Below, one piece after another: positions 21,913 to 32,374 of a DNA stretch of 64,000 nt; positions within the stretch are counted from its first letter, which is position 1, and the number at the start of each line of letters is the position of its first letter. Source of the DNA: Zygnema cylindricum. Lineage: Eukaryota; Streptophyta; Zygnematophyceae; Zygnematales; Zygnemataceae. The position numbers and the translations under genes were made by a program. The DNA lies in contig JBBHKE010002682.1 of NCBI GenBank assembly GCA_037447655.1, positions 113,034-177,033 of the forward strand. The letters run 5' to 3'. The notes below the pieces were generated by a model that ran no database searches, was not told where the DNA came from, and saw nothing but the letters and a program-made list of their open reading frames with translations.

Positions 21913-22984
21913 TGTTTGAAAAGTAATTATCAGGTCACTAGTTTATTTCCTTAACTCCAGATAAAAGAGAGAGAGAGTAGACGCCACTCTATGTTTATAC
22001 ACTTGTTGCAGTTACTGAGGCTTACGCAGCCATGGTTGTCATGAGGCAGTCAAGGAGACACACTAAGGAAGAACACAGATGTGCCTTTAATAAAACCGAA
22101 TTTGTGACCCTAGTGATTTGAACCTAAATCATTAATATAGTCATTCGCCTTAACCACTAAGGCGTTGACGAAACGATACATATATTGAGTTTGAATTGTA
22201 TATAAACGCAGTACTAATCAACATACTCCATTTCACGGATTATGAAACGAAATGACGTCGAATTTCAACGGACGCGATTAATTGCGGATTTTAGATCGGA
22301 CGGCTAATAATGGAGCCGAAGCACCGGAGTGGACATTTGGCGGTTTTCAAGCTAAACGTCAGTGGATGACACGTAGCAAGCCATGAGTGGACAACGGATA
22401 TTACGGGGGGAGCAACTACGGGTAGGAGCAGACACAAGTCAGCGGAGCGGCCATGCCGTACTATGGCATTTAAGAAGTACAACGGTGCCTATACCTTCTT
22501 GTACCTTACAGTCCTTTGATTGGCTAGGTACACTAGTAGTAGGTTCAGAGAGGGAACTTAGGACTTGGACAAGATTTAGGTAACCGCCTCTCTCCCAAAG
22601 TGCATCTGTATTTATAGGCCATCTTTGGCGAGCAATAACTTAATGCTCAGGGGAGCAAATTCAGTGATTCTTTTTGTTGCCCACTCAAGGGAGTCTAGGC
22701 TACAGAGGTGTGTAGTCGGTCAAAGTGTTTGCTTGCCAGGGTGGCAATATTTCTAAAGGAAATTCAAATTGAGGAATGTTGTCCAAAACACATGTTGAAG
22801 TTTTGCATTTTGTGGTGGAATTGAGCACAAGAAAAGTATTCTTTCATAGGGGTGAAGCTTTATTGGTGTTCTGACTGTCTGGGTATCAGCCATTTGGGTT
22901 TGTATTAACTTGGAGTCGGCACTATCTAGATAAGCTTCTTTGAAGCTGCAATTTCTGTGGGGGAATGGAGCCTATAAAATTACA
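21913..22984 (+). repeat. Solo LTR, (A/G)CAAT duplication
   Basis: It starts TGTTTGAAAAGTAATTATC and ends AAAATTACA. The flanking pentamers are ACAAT and GCAAT. It carries the core variant ACTTGTTGCAGTTACTGAGG with CAGCCATGG, an antisense tRNA-like module, TGCTCAGGGGAGCA and GACTC/GAGTC-type hairpins near 22650-22700, and an in-LTR ATG near 22965. It is the same subfamily as the LTR at 4957. Confidence 0.86.
22091..22170 (-). other. Antisense tRNA-like module in solo LTR
   Basis: On the minus strand TTAGTGGTTAAGGCG (A box, near perfect) is followed by GGTTCAAATC (B box, 22115-22124) and TTTT (22092-22095). Confidence 0.55.
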
Positions 22985-23095
22985 GCAATTTCGAGTAAAC
23001 ACATAGTGACACCTGAAATGCGGGTCCACCAGATCGGCGCTAAAAGACAAAGTAAGTGCGCTGAGTTAAAAGTACTGGGGTTTTATGCAATTCTG

Positions 23096-24086
23096 TGTCC
23101 TCCATTGGACTACAGAATACAGGAAGCCTCTAGATAGTATTTAACTAACCCACTTTAAGCCACGACCACTTCTGCCCAAGAAGGCAAACTGACAATTTGA
23201 CTGCACCCCTGTGTAGCCTGGACTCCCCTGAGTCGGTATCAAAAAGAATCACTGAAAACGGCTAACCAGGCGATAAGTTATGAGCCGGCAAAAATGCCAA
23301 TTTATACAAAGCTCTCTTAGAGAGAGGTGTCTATCTACCAAATATTTCCTAAGTCCTAAATCCCTCTCACAACCCCTATCTACTAAAGTACGAACCAATC
23401 GTATTACTGTAAAGTACAGAAAGGTACTATGGCCGATGTACTTTCTGTACGGCCGGTGTACGACAAGGCTCTTGAGTGGACGTGTGTCATTTTTTCACTT
23501 GTCCGTATTTCCTCCGGAATTCCCGCGACCGAATGTCATCCTTCCACGCCGCGCCACGTCATGCCACGTCCATAAAATCCAAAGTGACCATTCCGCGATC
23601 TCGGCGACGACGTGCGCCGTCGGATTAAATCCGACATTAAATGTCGACCGTTCAAAGTGTCTGTTTCATTTGTTTCGTGCGAAATGACGTTCGCACTAAA
23701 CCTTAACAAGTTCTATGTCCGTTTCGTTTCATATTCCAGTTAGATCATTTCGGTACTATACAACAGTTTATATATAAATGAAACCCTACATCATCTAACA
23801 GACTTCTACGACAGACTGGTTAGAGCTAACGGCTACGCCGCGCTCTACCGGTCGGGGGTTCGAGTCTTGCCGGACTCAACCTTTTGTTGAGAGTGACTTA
23901 AGTCACTCTTTAGTCCTTCCTATGGAGCTGAGGCAGCCATGGCTCCATCGCTCTCTCTCTCCTTCAGTGACTACAACAAGTATGGGGGAGAGAGAGAAGA
24001 GATGGAGGCAGGCTGCCATCATTTCTTATATATGTTTCCGCTAATTTATTTTAAACTAGAAAATACAAAAACTACTTATTTCAACA
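23096..24086 (-). repeat. 3' LTR of element C
   Basis: Plus-strand boundaries are TGCAATTCTG and TTTCAACA. The purine tract follows at 24087-24100 (complement of AAATAAGGGGAG). Contained are a tRNA-like module on the plus strand and the core CAGTGACTACAACAAGTATG near 23965. Confidence 0.9.
23806..23886 (+). other. tRNA-like module (antisense to C)
   Basis: GACTGGTTAGAGCT (A box, 23814-23827), GGTTCGAGTC (B box, 23857-23866) and TTTT (23882-23885) have tRNA-gene spacing. The T-arm stem is only partly paired. Confidence 0.6.
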
Positions 24087-24099
24087 CTCCCCTTATTTT

Positions 24100-25558
24100 C
24101 TAGTCTATTTTTAATTTTTCTTTTAATCCACATTTTTCCCTGCAGTATTTTAATTTCGGCGAGGGTACAGGTTTGGTCATCATGTCCGCTACCATTTCCT
24201 CATCAGATCTATATACAAGATTCACTATTTTATTCTCAACTTTTTCTCTTACAAAACTTAATCTTATGTCCATATGTTTAGCCTTAAAATGATGTTTTGG
24301 ATTTGCTGCAATTGCTATGGCCGCTTGATTATCACAAAACACTTCATGCACTCCCTCCTTCATATACCCAAGTTCTTGCAGCAAGGACTTGACCCACATC
24401 AACTCTTTCACAGCAGAACAAGAGGCCATGTACTCAGCCTCCATGGTGGACTGTGCAACCACCTTTTGTTGCTTACTGCTCCAACAGCATGCACCTTCCC
24501 CAACATACAACACATACCCAGAAGTGCATCGTCTCATAGGTGCGTCCCCATAACTGGCATCACTCCAAGTAGTGATGTCAGTGTGCTCCCCTCCCAAATG
24601 CAACCATAACTCTCTGGTTCCAACCAGATATCTCATGACTCTCTTGGCTGCTCCCAATCCCTCTTCCTAGGATCATTCAGACTCCTACTGAGTACTCCAA
24701 CTGCTGCCGCTATGTCCGGCCTGGTACAATTCATAAAATAGATTAAACTTCCTACGACCTGTCTATAAGGGATAGTCTTCATAAACTCTCTCTCTTCTGT
24801 ACTCATTTGATCATCTAAGATCATTACTCCTCCTTCTACACTCCCATCACTTACTTTTTTCAAGTCCATGGGAGTGGTACAACTGTTAGCATTTTCCATC
24901 TGGAATTTCTCAAGCATATTACCTATTGCTTCTTTCTGAGTAAGTCTGATAATCTTCTTCCCCCTATCTCTCTCCATCTGAATCCCCAAAATATATTTTG
25001 CCTCCCCTAAATCCTTCATATCAAATCTGCCCCTAAGATCTTTCTTTAGCCTATTGATCTTCTCCAAAGACTTACTCAACATAAGCAGATCATCCACATA
25101 AATTGCAATAAAAATGACACCATTCTCATCTTCAAACATACAGATAGAATGGTCAGAGCTGATCGGGATATATCCCAGATCGATGAGAAACTCATCTAGT
25201 TTCTTATTCGAGTATCGGGGAGCCTGCTTCAGTCCATATAAAGACTTTATGAGCCTCCAGACTTTGCTCTCTTCTCCTTCTTCCACAAACCCCTCGGGTT
25301 GCCTCATAAAAATTTCCTCCTCTAACTCACCATTAAGAAAAGTAGTTTTAATGTTCATCACGTGAATTTCCATCTCTTCCGCTCCTGCTAGATTGAGGAG
25401 AATCCTTAATGATAGGAACTGAATAACTGGAACAAAGGTCTCTTCATAGTCAATCCCCTCCTTTTGGGTGAACCCCATCGCTACTAATCGAGCCTTATAT
25501 CTTTCAATGGTATTATCTGGGTTCAGTTTTTGTTTAAATACCCATTTACACCTAATAT
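24100..25558 (-). pseudogene. RT and RNase H of element C
   Basis: Two frames, 24633-25478 and 24100-24657, overlap by a frameshift. RT motifs are [68 protein letters not shown] and MKDLGEAKYILGIQMERDRG. RNase H motifs are TTWSDASYGDAPMRRCTSG, STMEAEYMASC, CDNQAAIAIAANPKHHFKAK and ADMMTKPVPSPKL. The catalytic residues YVDD, D, E and D are present. The frameshift near 24650 disables it. Confidence 0.9.
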
Positions 25559-25559
25559 G

Positions 25560-27116
25560 TTATTTGTCTCGAGGACAATCCGCTAGTTCCCAAGAATTTG
25601 CTTCCATGATGGAGGCCATCTTATCATTTATGGCTCTAATCCATCTTTCTTTCTCCAGACTATTTATTGCCTCCGAGTAAGACTGAGGCTCATCTGGGTG
25701 AGATAGCTTAGTTACCTTATGAGCGGCCAGTTTTTCTTGTATCCTTTTGCTGCTCCTTCTCCCTCCCTCAAAATCCGAAGCTGGAATGGATAGAAGTCTT
25801 AGATTTCTCCTCACTATCACATCGGCTCCCCTGTCCACGGAAGCCGGTTCTGGTCTCGCATCTTCTATCTCCTCGAGGTCCATAGAAGTATGTGAGGTTT
25901 CCGGTGAGTCTGCTGTATCTCGGATCTCCCCTGAATCTGCAATCACGATTTCAATCATGTCCCTTTCGGGTACGACCGAGTTCTCCTCACTTTCGAACTC
26001 GAATCTGATTTTTATCTTCTTTGTATATTTGAAGGGATCAAATGACTTTCCTTCATCCATGACAACTAGGTGTTTGACCGGGATGATATCCTTCTTTGCT
26101 AAGTCATAGACTCTATACCCCTTAACATCCTCATCATATCCCACAAAGTATCCAGGTTTTCTCTTAGCATCTAGTTTCCAGTTTTTCCTCTCCGTGTCAA
26201 GACTGTAAACTTGGCTACCCGACACTTTAAGGTGTGAAATATCTGGTTTCCTTCCAACCCATCTGTCATAAGGTGTCACTCCATTTAGAGTTGAGGTAAA
26301 GACTCTATTTTTTAAGTAGTTGGCACAGTTCATCGCCTCTACCCAAAATCTCTTTCCTATTTTCATGTCGGCCAACATATTGCATACACTATCTCCTACT
26401 GTTCGATTTAACCTCTCAGCTACCCCATTTTGTTCCGGGTTATATGGTAAAGTTTTCTGGTGCTGCACTCCCTTATATCTCAAATATTTCTCAAACTGGT
26501 TAGAGGTATATTCCCCCCCATTATCACTCCTTATCCTCTTAATGGGGGTTTCATGCAACTTCTCACTCCATGCTTTATATTCTTTGAAATAAGTTGATGC
26601 TTCAGACTTTGTTTTTCGAAAGTAGACTCTAGAGTATCTAGACCAGTCATCGGTTATTGTCATCATAAACCTTTTTCCTCCAACCGAAGGTACTTTTGTA
26701 TGTCCCCAAATATCTGTGTGGACCAAATCTAATACTTTCTCACCTCTATATTGTAGAAACTAATGGTTTTATTAGTGAAGTCTGTGAGCCTTACCTTGAG
26801 CACAACCACTACAATCATCCATCATTTCATTATCCCCAAACTAAATGCCTTCTCCTACCCGAAGCTTTTTCATTTCCCTCAACCTATCAAATTGTACATG
26901 CCCCGAACGCTTATGCCAAATCATCAACTTTCGAACACCAACATAGTAAGCATTCTTCTTTTCATTACTCAGGTTAAGCCTAAACATTCTTTGGCTACCC
27001 TTATCTGTTGTGAAGTAAACTTCATCCCCATACTTAGCTGTAAAGACTCCCTTTCTAGTGAAGGTATCAAAGTCTTTGTCATCTATCACAACCGTAGAGA
27101 CAATATTTTTACTCAA
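25560..27116 (-). pseudogene. Integrase of element C, largely open
   Basis: A 388-codon frame at 25560-26726 carries the DDE core: VHTDIWGH (Asp), IRSDNGGEYTS (Asp) and YNPEQNGVAERLNRTVGDS (Glu). It continues through KPDISHLKVSGSQVYSLD and GYDEDVKGYRVYDLAKKDII, then the acidic tail and SFEGGRRSS-like motif that leads into RT. The upstream zinc-finger part (HKRSGHVQFDRLREMKK) is at 26841-27116 in another frame, ending at the insertion of element D. One frameshift and a stop near 26750 separate the parts. Confidence 0.9.
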
Positions 27117-27284
27117 CTGAGGAATATAGTGTTAAATTTGTGTATTTTCTAGGTCTGAATTTATTCTGTGTGTTTGTCAGATGGTCTTGTCTAAGTCATC
27201 CATACTTGTCGTAGTCACTGGAAGAAAGAGATAGCCATGGCTGCCCCCATAGTCAAAAAGAAGAAACAGGCAAAAACAGGCAGG

Positions 27285-27385
27285 AAAACTTATAGTTGGC
27301 CAATATGCTGCTCTAAACCGGATTTGAACCTGGGTCTATGGTTTGCTATGTAGACGTAAGCCTTATCCAATAAGGCGTTACCGAA
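27285..27385 (-). other. Antisense tRNA-like module, D 5' LTR
   Basis: On the minus strand TATTGGATAAGG (27361-27372) precedes GGTTCAAATC (27321-27330), with TTTT at 27285-27288. The D 3' LTR has the same module. Confidence 0.5.
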
Positions 27386-27833
27386 ACGATACACATGAGG
27401 GATTTCAAAGATATATAAACATTAACGCAACAGCTACTTAACAGCAGACTAACCAAAAGGAGCAATTCATACATGTACGCGAATCTGAACCATGTAAAAT
27501 ATGTTTTGATCGGACGGCCGGCATTATAGCCGCCACGCGAAGTGAGCTTTTGGCGGCATACGGAGATAGCGTCACGCGGTGCCACGTGGCGCCACATTAT
27601 TTGATACCGGAGAAGATGGGAGGAGGAACCATGGCTTCCGATTTGACAGGTGTCACCTTGTAGACCTTGTCGTACAATGGACGTACAATAAGTACATCGC
27701 CCATTGTACCTTCTTGTACTTTATAGTGTTCCTATTGGACTAGGGTTTAGTAGTAGGTAGTCGTGAGTAGGCAGACCAAGACTTAGTGATATTTAGGTAC
27801 CTCTCTCTAAGAGAGCTTGTAACTATAAAGGTC

Positions 27834-27908
27834 ATCTTTGACCAGCCATAACTTACTGCTCGGGTGAGCAAATTCAGTGATTCTTTTTGCGTTTGACTCA
27901 GGGGAGTC
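27834..27908 (+). promoter_or_regulatory. TATA box and two leader hairpins (D, representative)
   Basis: TATAAA is followed within about 75 bp by hairpins TGCTC-GGGT-GAGCA and GACTC-AGGG-GAGTC, separated by AATTCAGTGATTCTTTTTGC. The order is the same in K, A, C, F, G, J and the solo LTRs. The predicted transcript start lies near the first hairpin. Confidence 0.65.
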
Positions 27909-28198
27909 TTGTCCTCACAGGGGTGAGAGTGGTCAGAATATTTTTGTGCCTGGGTGGCGCTTATTCAGTGGGAAAGTCAAATTGGGGAATATTGTCCAAA
28001 ACACATATTCAAGCTTTGCATTCTGTGGTGGAACTGAGCACACAGAAGGTCTTCTCTTCACACGGGTGAAGGTGTATTGGGGTTCTAATTGTCAAGGGAT
28101 CATTCATTTGGGTTTATATCAACTTGGAGTCGGCACTATCTAGATTAGCTTCTTTTGGATCTGCGAATTCTGTGGGCAATGGAGCCCATAGAATTTCA

Positions 28199-28211
28199 GG
28201 TTATGGGGCCC
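28199..28211 (+). promoter_or_regulatory. Primer-binding site of D, one extra G
   Basis: GGTTATGGGGCCC differs from GGTTATGGGCCC in the other elements by one inserted G. The insertion also shifts the frame between the LTR ATG (28179) and gag. Confidence 0.75.
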
Positions 28212-28227
28212 ACCATCTAGGGTGCCT

Positions 28228-30276
28228 ATGTTCGATGGAACAGACTTCACTTATTGGGAGTTTATTATGGAGGGATTGCTTTTCGAGAAGCACTTATGGG
28301 GAATTGTTTCGGGACAAGTGAGATGTCCGCCACCTGGCTTTGGAGGAGCTTACTGTGGAGAACCATCTGAGGCTGCCCAGAATATCAACCGGAGTTCAGA
28401 TGCAACGAAAGGTGAAGGGAAAAATATTGTGATGGAAAGGGGAAAAGGGGAGAAGGATAAAGGGACACTTATGGTGAGGGGAGCTATGCTCTCCGCCACA
28501 TCTTCACTTAGAGGGGTTATAAGTAAAACTGAAGAAAATGATAGTAAAATTTGGGAGTATAAAAACACTATAGCAAAACATCTTATACTTAGATATGTGT
28601 CTAAGTCCATAGCTATCACTCTTTTAAGTCTTACCAAGTCTTCGGAAATATGGGAAACACTAACGCAGATTTATAAGAGTGAGACTATTCAGAGGCAACA
28701 GTTAGTAAAACAGGAAATAGAGGCCTATGTTTATAAAGGCGGTAACATGATAGAGTTTTGCAATGATATTGCTGCGTTATATGTTGAGCTTGCTAGTGCG
28801 GGGTATGTAGAATCCGAGGAGAGAAAGATCAATACACTACTCATGAAACTCCTAGATGAGTACGAAAACATCATTAAACGTATGCAGGCAATGGATGGCT
28901 CCTCATGGACTTGGAGCTTTACCATGGGGATAATTCTTGTGAGGGAAAGCACTTTGGAGCTTCTTAGGGGAAGTGAGAGGGTAACTGCCTTTACAGCTGG
29001 TGGTGATTGGCGGAAGCGTGATGAGAGGAACGACGGTGACGAGCGGAAGCGTGATGAGAGGAAGAAAGACAAAGGTAAACCTTATCGGAACTTTGGTGAA
29101 AAGAGAGGGAGAGCAAAAGAAAGGGGAGCTTTGAAAAAGGGTGTTTGCTTCTTTTGTAGAGAACCAGGTCACTATATAGAGGAGTGTCCTTGCTTGGAAG
29201 AACTTAGAAGTTGGAATGTGAAAGAGGAGGAAGAAGGGGAAGAGGAGAAAGAGGATGAAGAAATATTGGAGCTTCTTCACATCGGTAGAATGGAGAAGAG
29301 AGAGAAGTACACAGAAATTACACGAAAGCAACGATGTGCTTTTGGAGGTATAAGGGAAGTAAAAGGAAGGGAGGTACTTGAGGGAGTTAGAAATGATGAA
29401 GATGTCAAGAAGTGTAAAAAGTATAACTTAGAGATGAGAAAGTCAGATCTAGAATCTATAATTGAAAAAAGGAAAAGTAAAAATAATGAGGATAATTTTA
29501 TAGATATTTTGGAAACAGAAAACTGGTCGCAAAGGGAGACTTCAACGGATTCCGAGGAAAGGGGAGAAGTAAATCTAGAGGGGGTTTTAAAAGATAGGGG
29601 AGAAGAGGAATATTTAATGAAAGGTTTAGGGGAGGAGAAATATTTATTGGGAATAAAAATAGAAAGTGATAGCGGAAAGAATTACTTGGGAGAGAGTGAG
29701 GAAAGTTCAAAAAATGGGATGAGTATCAAGGATAAAAATATGAGTACGGAAGACGTAGATCTTATGACGAACTTAGCAGGGATACTTGTTTTTTCGAAAA
29801 ATTTGGGGGGTAATGGACTTGACATCACTAATGGGAGTGATGCCATCTATGAAGGTGCGCCTGTAAAAGGGTTAGCATCGGGGTGTGTGTTGCAGATTGA
29901 GGATGTGCCTGGCTGTTTGAATTGCAAGAGGGAAATCGGATTTTGTGTGGATGGAAAAGTGATGAGGTGGATAAAATCTTTGCTAGGATTTACAAAAAGT
30001 GAGATGCTAAATAAAATGTGTGATCAGCAAGATGGAATGTTAATTTCAGCTCATCTAATAGACCTTTTAAAATATGAGGGTATATTCTTAAAGTTTAATA
30101 ATAGGAAAAGAACGAAAAAAAAAGGGATTTTGTTTTTGTTGTTTTTATTTAGTGGGAGTTGGCGCAATAGAAGACTAAAAAATAAGGGGAGTGTTAAATT
30201 TGTGTATTTTCTAGGTCTGAATTTATTCTGTGTGTTTGTCAGATGGTCTTGTCTAAGTCATCCATACTTGTCGTAG
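28228..30276 (+). CDS. Gag-like ORF with eroded RT/RNase H tail (D)
   Basis: The frame has 684 codons from a GTG at 28222; its first ATG is 28228. Residues below count from 28222. Residues 1-40 match copia gag (MFDGTDFTYWEF, FEKHLWGIVSGQ). Residues 108-250 are the UBN2-like gag core, and C309-x2-C312-x4-H317-x4-C322 is a zinc knuckle. A charged linker (330-450) replaces protease and integrase; the DSGA motif is gone. Residues 463-480 (YLMKGLGEEKYLLGIKIE) and 527-604 (LGGNGLDITNGSDAIYEGAP, MRWIKSLLGF, CDQQD) are remnants of RT and RNase H. YVDD is absent and the RNase H Glu motif is lost. The C-terminus has hydrophobic stretches and runs 85 bp into the 3' LTR. It should make particle protein but no enzyme. 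Confidence 0.82.
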   Translation: MFDGTDFTYWEFIMEGLLFEKHLWGIVSGQVRCPPPGFGGAYCGEPSEAAQNINRSSDATKGEGKNIVMERGKGEKDKGTLMVRGAMLSATSSLRGVISKTEENDSKIWEYKNTIAKHLILRYVSKSIAITLLSLTKSSEIWETLTQIYKSETIQRQQLVKQEIEAYVYKGGNMIEFCNDIAALYVELASAGYVESEERKINTLLMKLLDEYENIIKRMQAMDGSSWTWSFTMGIILVRESTLELLRGSERVTAFTAGGDWRKRDERNDGDERKRDERKKDKGKPYRNFGEKRGRAKERGALKKGVCFFCREPGHYIEECPCLEELRSWNVKEEEEGEEEKEDEEILELLHIGRMEKREKYTEITRKQRCAFGGIREVKGREVLEGVRNDEDVKKCKKYNLEMRKSDLESIIEKRKSKNNEDNFIDILETENWSQRETSTDSEERGEVNLEGVLKDRGEEEYLMKGLGEEKYLLGIKIESDSGKNYLGESEESSKNGMSIKDKNMSTEDVDLMTNLAGILVFSKNLGGNGLDITNGSDAIYEGAPVKGLASGCVLQIEDVPGCLNCKREIGFCVDGKVMRWIKSLLGFTKSEMLNKMCDQQDGMLISAHLIDLLKYEGIFLKFNNRKRTKKKGILFLLFLFSGSWRNRRLKNKGSVKFVYFLGLNLFCVFVRWSCLSHPYLS

Positions 30277-31259
30277 TCACTGGAAGACAGAGATAGCCAT
30301 GGCTGCCCCCATAGTCAAAAAGAAGAAACAGGCAAAAACAGGCAGGAAAACTGATAGTTGGCCAATATGCTGCTCTAAACCGGATTTGAACCTGGGTCTA
30401 TGGTTTGCTATGTAGACGTAAGCCTTATCCGATAAGGCGTTACCGAAACGATACACGTGAGGGGTTTCAAAGATATATAAACATTAACGCAACAGCTACT
30501 TAACAGCAGACTAACCAAAAGGAGCAATTCATGCATGTACGCGAATCTGAACCATGTAAAATATGTTTTGATCGGACGGCCGGCATTATAGCCGCCACGC
30601 GAAGTGAGCTTTTGGCGGCATACGGAGATAGCGTCACGCGGTGCCACGTGGCGCCACATTATTTGATACCGGAGAAGATGGGAGGAGGAACCATGGCTTC
30701 CGATTTGACAGGTGTCACCTTGTAGACCTTGTCGTACAATGGACGTACAATAAGTACATCGCCCATTGTACCTTCTTGTACTTTATAGTGTTCCTATTGG
30801 ACTAGGGTTTAGTAGTAGGTAGTCGTGAGTAGGCAGACCAAGACTTAGTGATATTTAGGTACCTCTCTCTAAGAGAGCTTGTAACTATAAGGTCATCTTT
30901 GACCAGCCATAACTTACTGCTCGGGTGAGCAAATTCAGTGATTCTTTTTGCGTTTGACTCAGGGGAGTCTTGTCCTCACAGGGGTGAGAGTGGTCAGAAT
31001 ATTTGTGTGCCTGGGTGGCGCTTATTCAGTGGGAAAGTCAAATTGGGGAATATTGTCCAAAACACATATTCAAGCTTTGCATTCTGTGGTGGAACTGAGC
31101 ACACAGAAGGTCTTCTCTTCACACGGGTGAAGGTGTATTGGGGTTCTAATTGTCAAGGGGTCATTCATTTGGGTTTATATCAACTTGGAGTCGGCACTAT
31201 CTAGATTAGCTTCTTTTGGATCTGCGAATTCTGTGGGCAATGGAGCCCATAGAATTTCA
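30192..31259 (+). repeat. 3' LTR of element D
   Basis: TGTTAAATTT to GAATTTCA, with few differences from the 5' LTR, for example one A deleted from the TATA region and ATACATG versus ATGCATG. It follows the purine tract AAATAAGGGGAG. Confidence 0.92.
30347..30447 (-). other. Antisense tRNA-like module, D 3' LTR
   Basis: The B box GGTTCAAATC is at 30383-30392 (minus), with an A-box-like ATCGGATAAGG and TTTT as in the 5' LTR. From here a Pol III transcript would run toward the D ORF end, antisense. Confidence 0.5.
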
Positions 31260-32373
31260 AGTACATTTGAGAATGTAAATATAGAAGTCTTACCCTCCAC
31301 TAAGACTTTCAGATCTATTGATCCCACTACATTTGTAGTAACCACTCTCCCATCCCCATAATCTATCTCTACAGTAGGGATCTTTCTTAGCTTAGTGAAG
31401 GGTTTCTTATCACGACACATATGCATGGATGCACCTGAGTCGATGATCCATCATTCCTGTGGAGCTTCCCTAATTTTCTCCAAAGGCACATTTTTGTCTC
31501 CGAGGGATCTCCTCCTCCTCCAGATTCTCGTCATGAAGAAGCTCCCCATCCTCCTCAAAAGACTCATCCTCGGTTTCTCATGTCACTTTTGTAACCACAA
31601 GTGCCTTTTTCTTCCCTCCGGAAGAACCCCCTCCACGGTTCTCTTGGAGCCTCAGCTCCGAAAGCTTGACACAATGTGCGATAAAGTGTTCCGGCTTTTT
31701 GCAAAAATGACAAGGACCCTTTGGGGGCCTCGATCTTCCAAAATGATCTCTTTCCCATTTGTATAGTTTCTTCGGGTCCTTCCCCCATCGATCCCCTCCT
31801 GCTGCTAGAGCTTGAATGTTATTTACTTCTCGCCTAATCTCCATTGTGTTTTCCTTCACAAGTATCATCCTGACCACTATGTTCCATTTCCATGAACTAT
31901 CAGCCATTTCGTGTACTCAGTACACTATGTTTTCGTACTCATATGGTAACTTCATGATAAGGGTGTTAACTTTCATTTTCATTGTACTTGTCCACCCGGC
32001 ACTTTCCATCTCCATATACAAACAAGAAAGATCATTATAGTAATCTAACATCTTTCCTCCTTTGTAAGTGTAACTCACTAGCTTTTGCTCATCCAACTGG
32101 AGCTCCTAAATAGTTCCTACTCTATAAATCTCCACCAAACTCACCCACAACTCCTCGGCCTTGTAAATGTGAAGATGAGGAGTGGTAAAAGCATGAGTGA
32201 GGTGCCCGAGAATACAGTTCTTAGCAGCCATGTTTACATCCTCCCACATTTGAGTATTGTTCTCCGCGGTCTTCACGGTCGGCGCTCCGGAGACTGTGGC
32301 AATAGGAGTGAGGGATGTCTCTTTCCCTTTCCCATTTTCGAACACATTGATGTCAACATCATCTGCCTCCTCC
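31260..32373 (-). pseudogene. Protease and gag of element C (middle piece)
   Basis: Minus-strand text gives the protease region (IDSGASMHMCRDKKPFTKLR with nearby stops, VEIDYGDGRVVTTNVVGSID), the knuckle CHFCKKPEHFIAHC and gag (SSWKWNIVVRMILVKENTME, NPTRAEELWV-like region near 32110-32160). Stops at the DSGA region and frameshifts disable it. It is bounded by D on the left and A on the right. Confidence 0.87.
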
Positions 32374-32374
32374 G

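Larger units (their letters stand above)
21240..23075 (+). repeat. Older dispersed repeat, split by a solo LTR
   Basis: 21290-21912 plus 22985-23075 align, inverted, with 57540-58081. Shared text includes GGGTCTCGA, GTCATTTCACGCAAAGTTGA, AAATCTGCGAA, TGACAGCCGTCACGGG and CAAACTTAAGTAA. The 57.6 kb copy lacks the LTR and is an empty site. Possible frames (VISRKVEKSA, VTAVTGIVDVYN) are conserved in part, but indels between the copies break the frame, so coding is doubtful. Confidence 0.78.
27130..28198 (+). repeat. 5' LTR of element D
   Basis: TGTTAAATTT to GAATTTCA. It contains the core CATACTTGTCGTAGTCACT, an antisense tRNA-like module, CACGTGG near 27580, a TATAAA at 27834-27839 preceded by CTCTCTAAGAGAG, hairpins TGCTC/GAGCA (27857-27870) and GACTC/GAGTC (27895-27908), and an ATG at 28179. 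That ATG frame closes at a TAG 39 bp on. Confidence 0.92.
27130..31259 (+). mobile_element. Element D, non-autonomous gag-type LTR retrotransposon
   Basis: A 4.1 kb element with two near-identical LTRs (about nine differences in 1069 bp) and a 2.0 kb interior, compared with 4.3 kb in element A. The interior holds one long ORF and a purine tract at 30180-30191. Integrase and protease are absent and RT/RNase H is only an eroded remnant. The LTRs and gag are closely related to element G, a possible helper. It lies in the protease region of element C: host text before 27130 and after 31259 joins exactly, with no 5-bp duplication (TATAG versus AGTAC). Confidence 0.93.

Noticed and set aside
27346-30659. 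Identical 83-codon minus-strand frames at 27346 and 30408
   Set aside because: They are the same LTR position in the two LTRs of D, so identity reflects LTR duplication rather than coding conservation.
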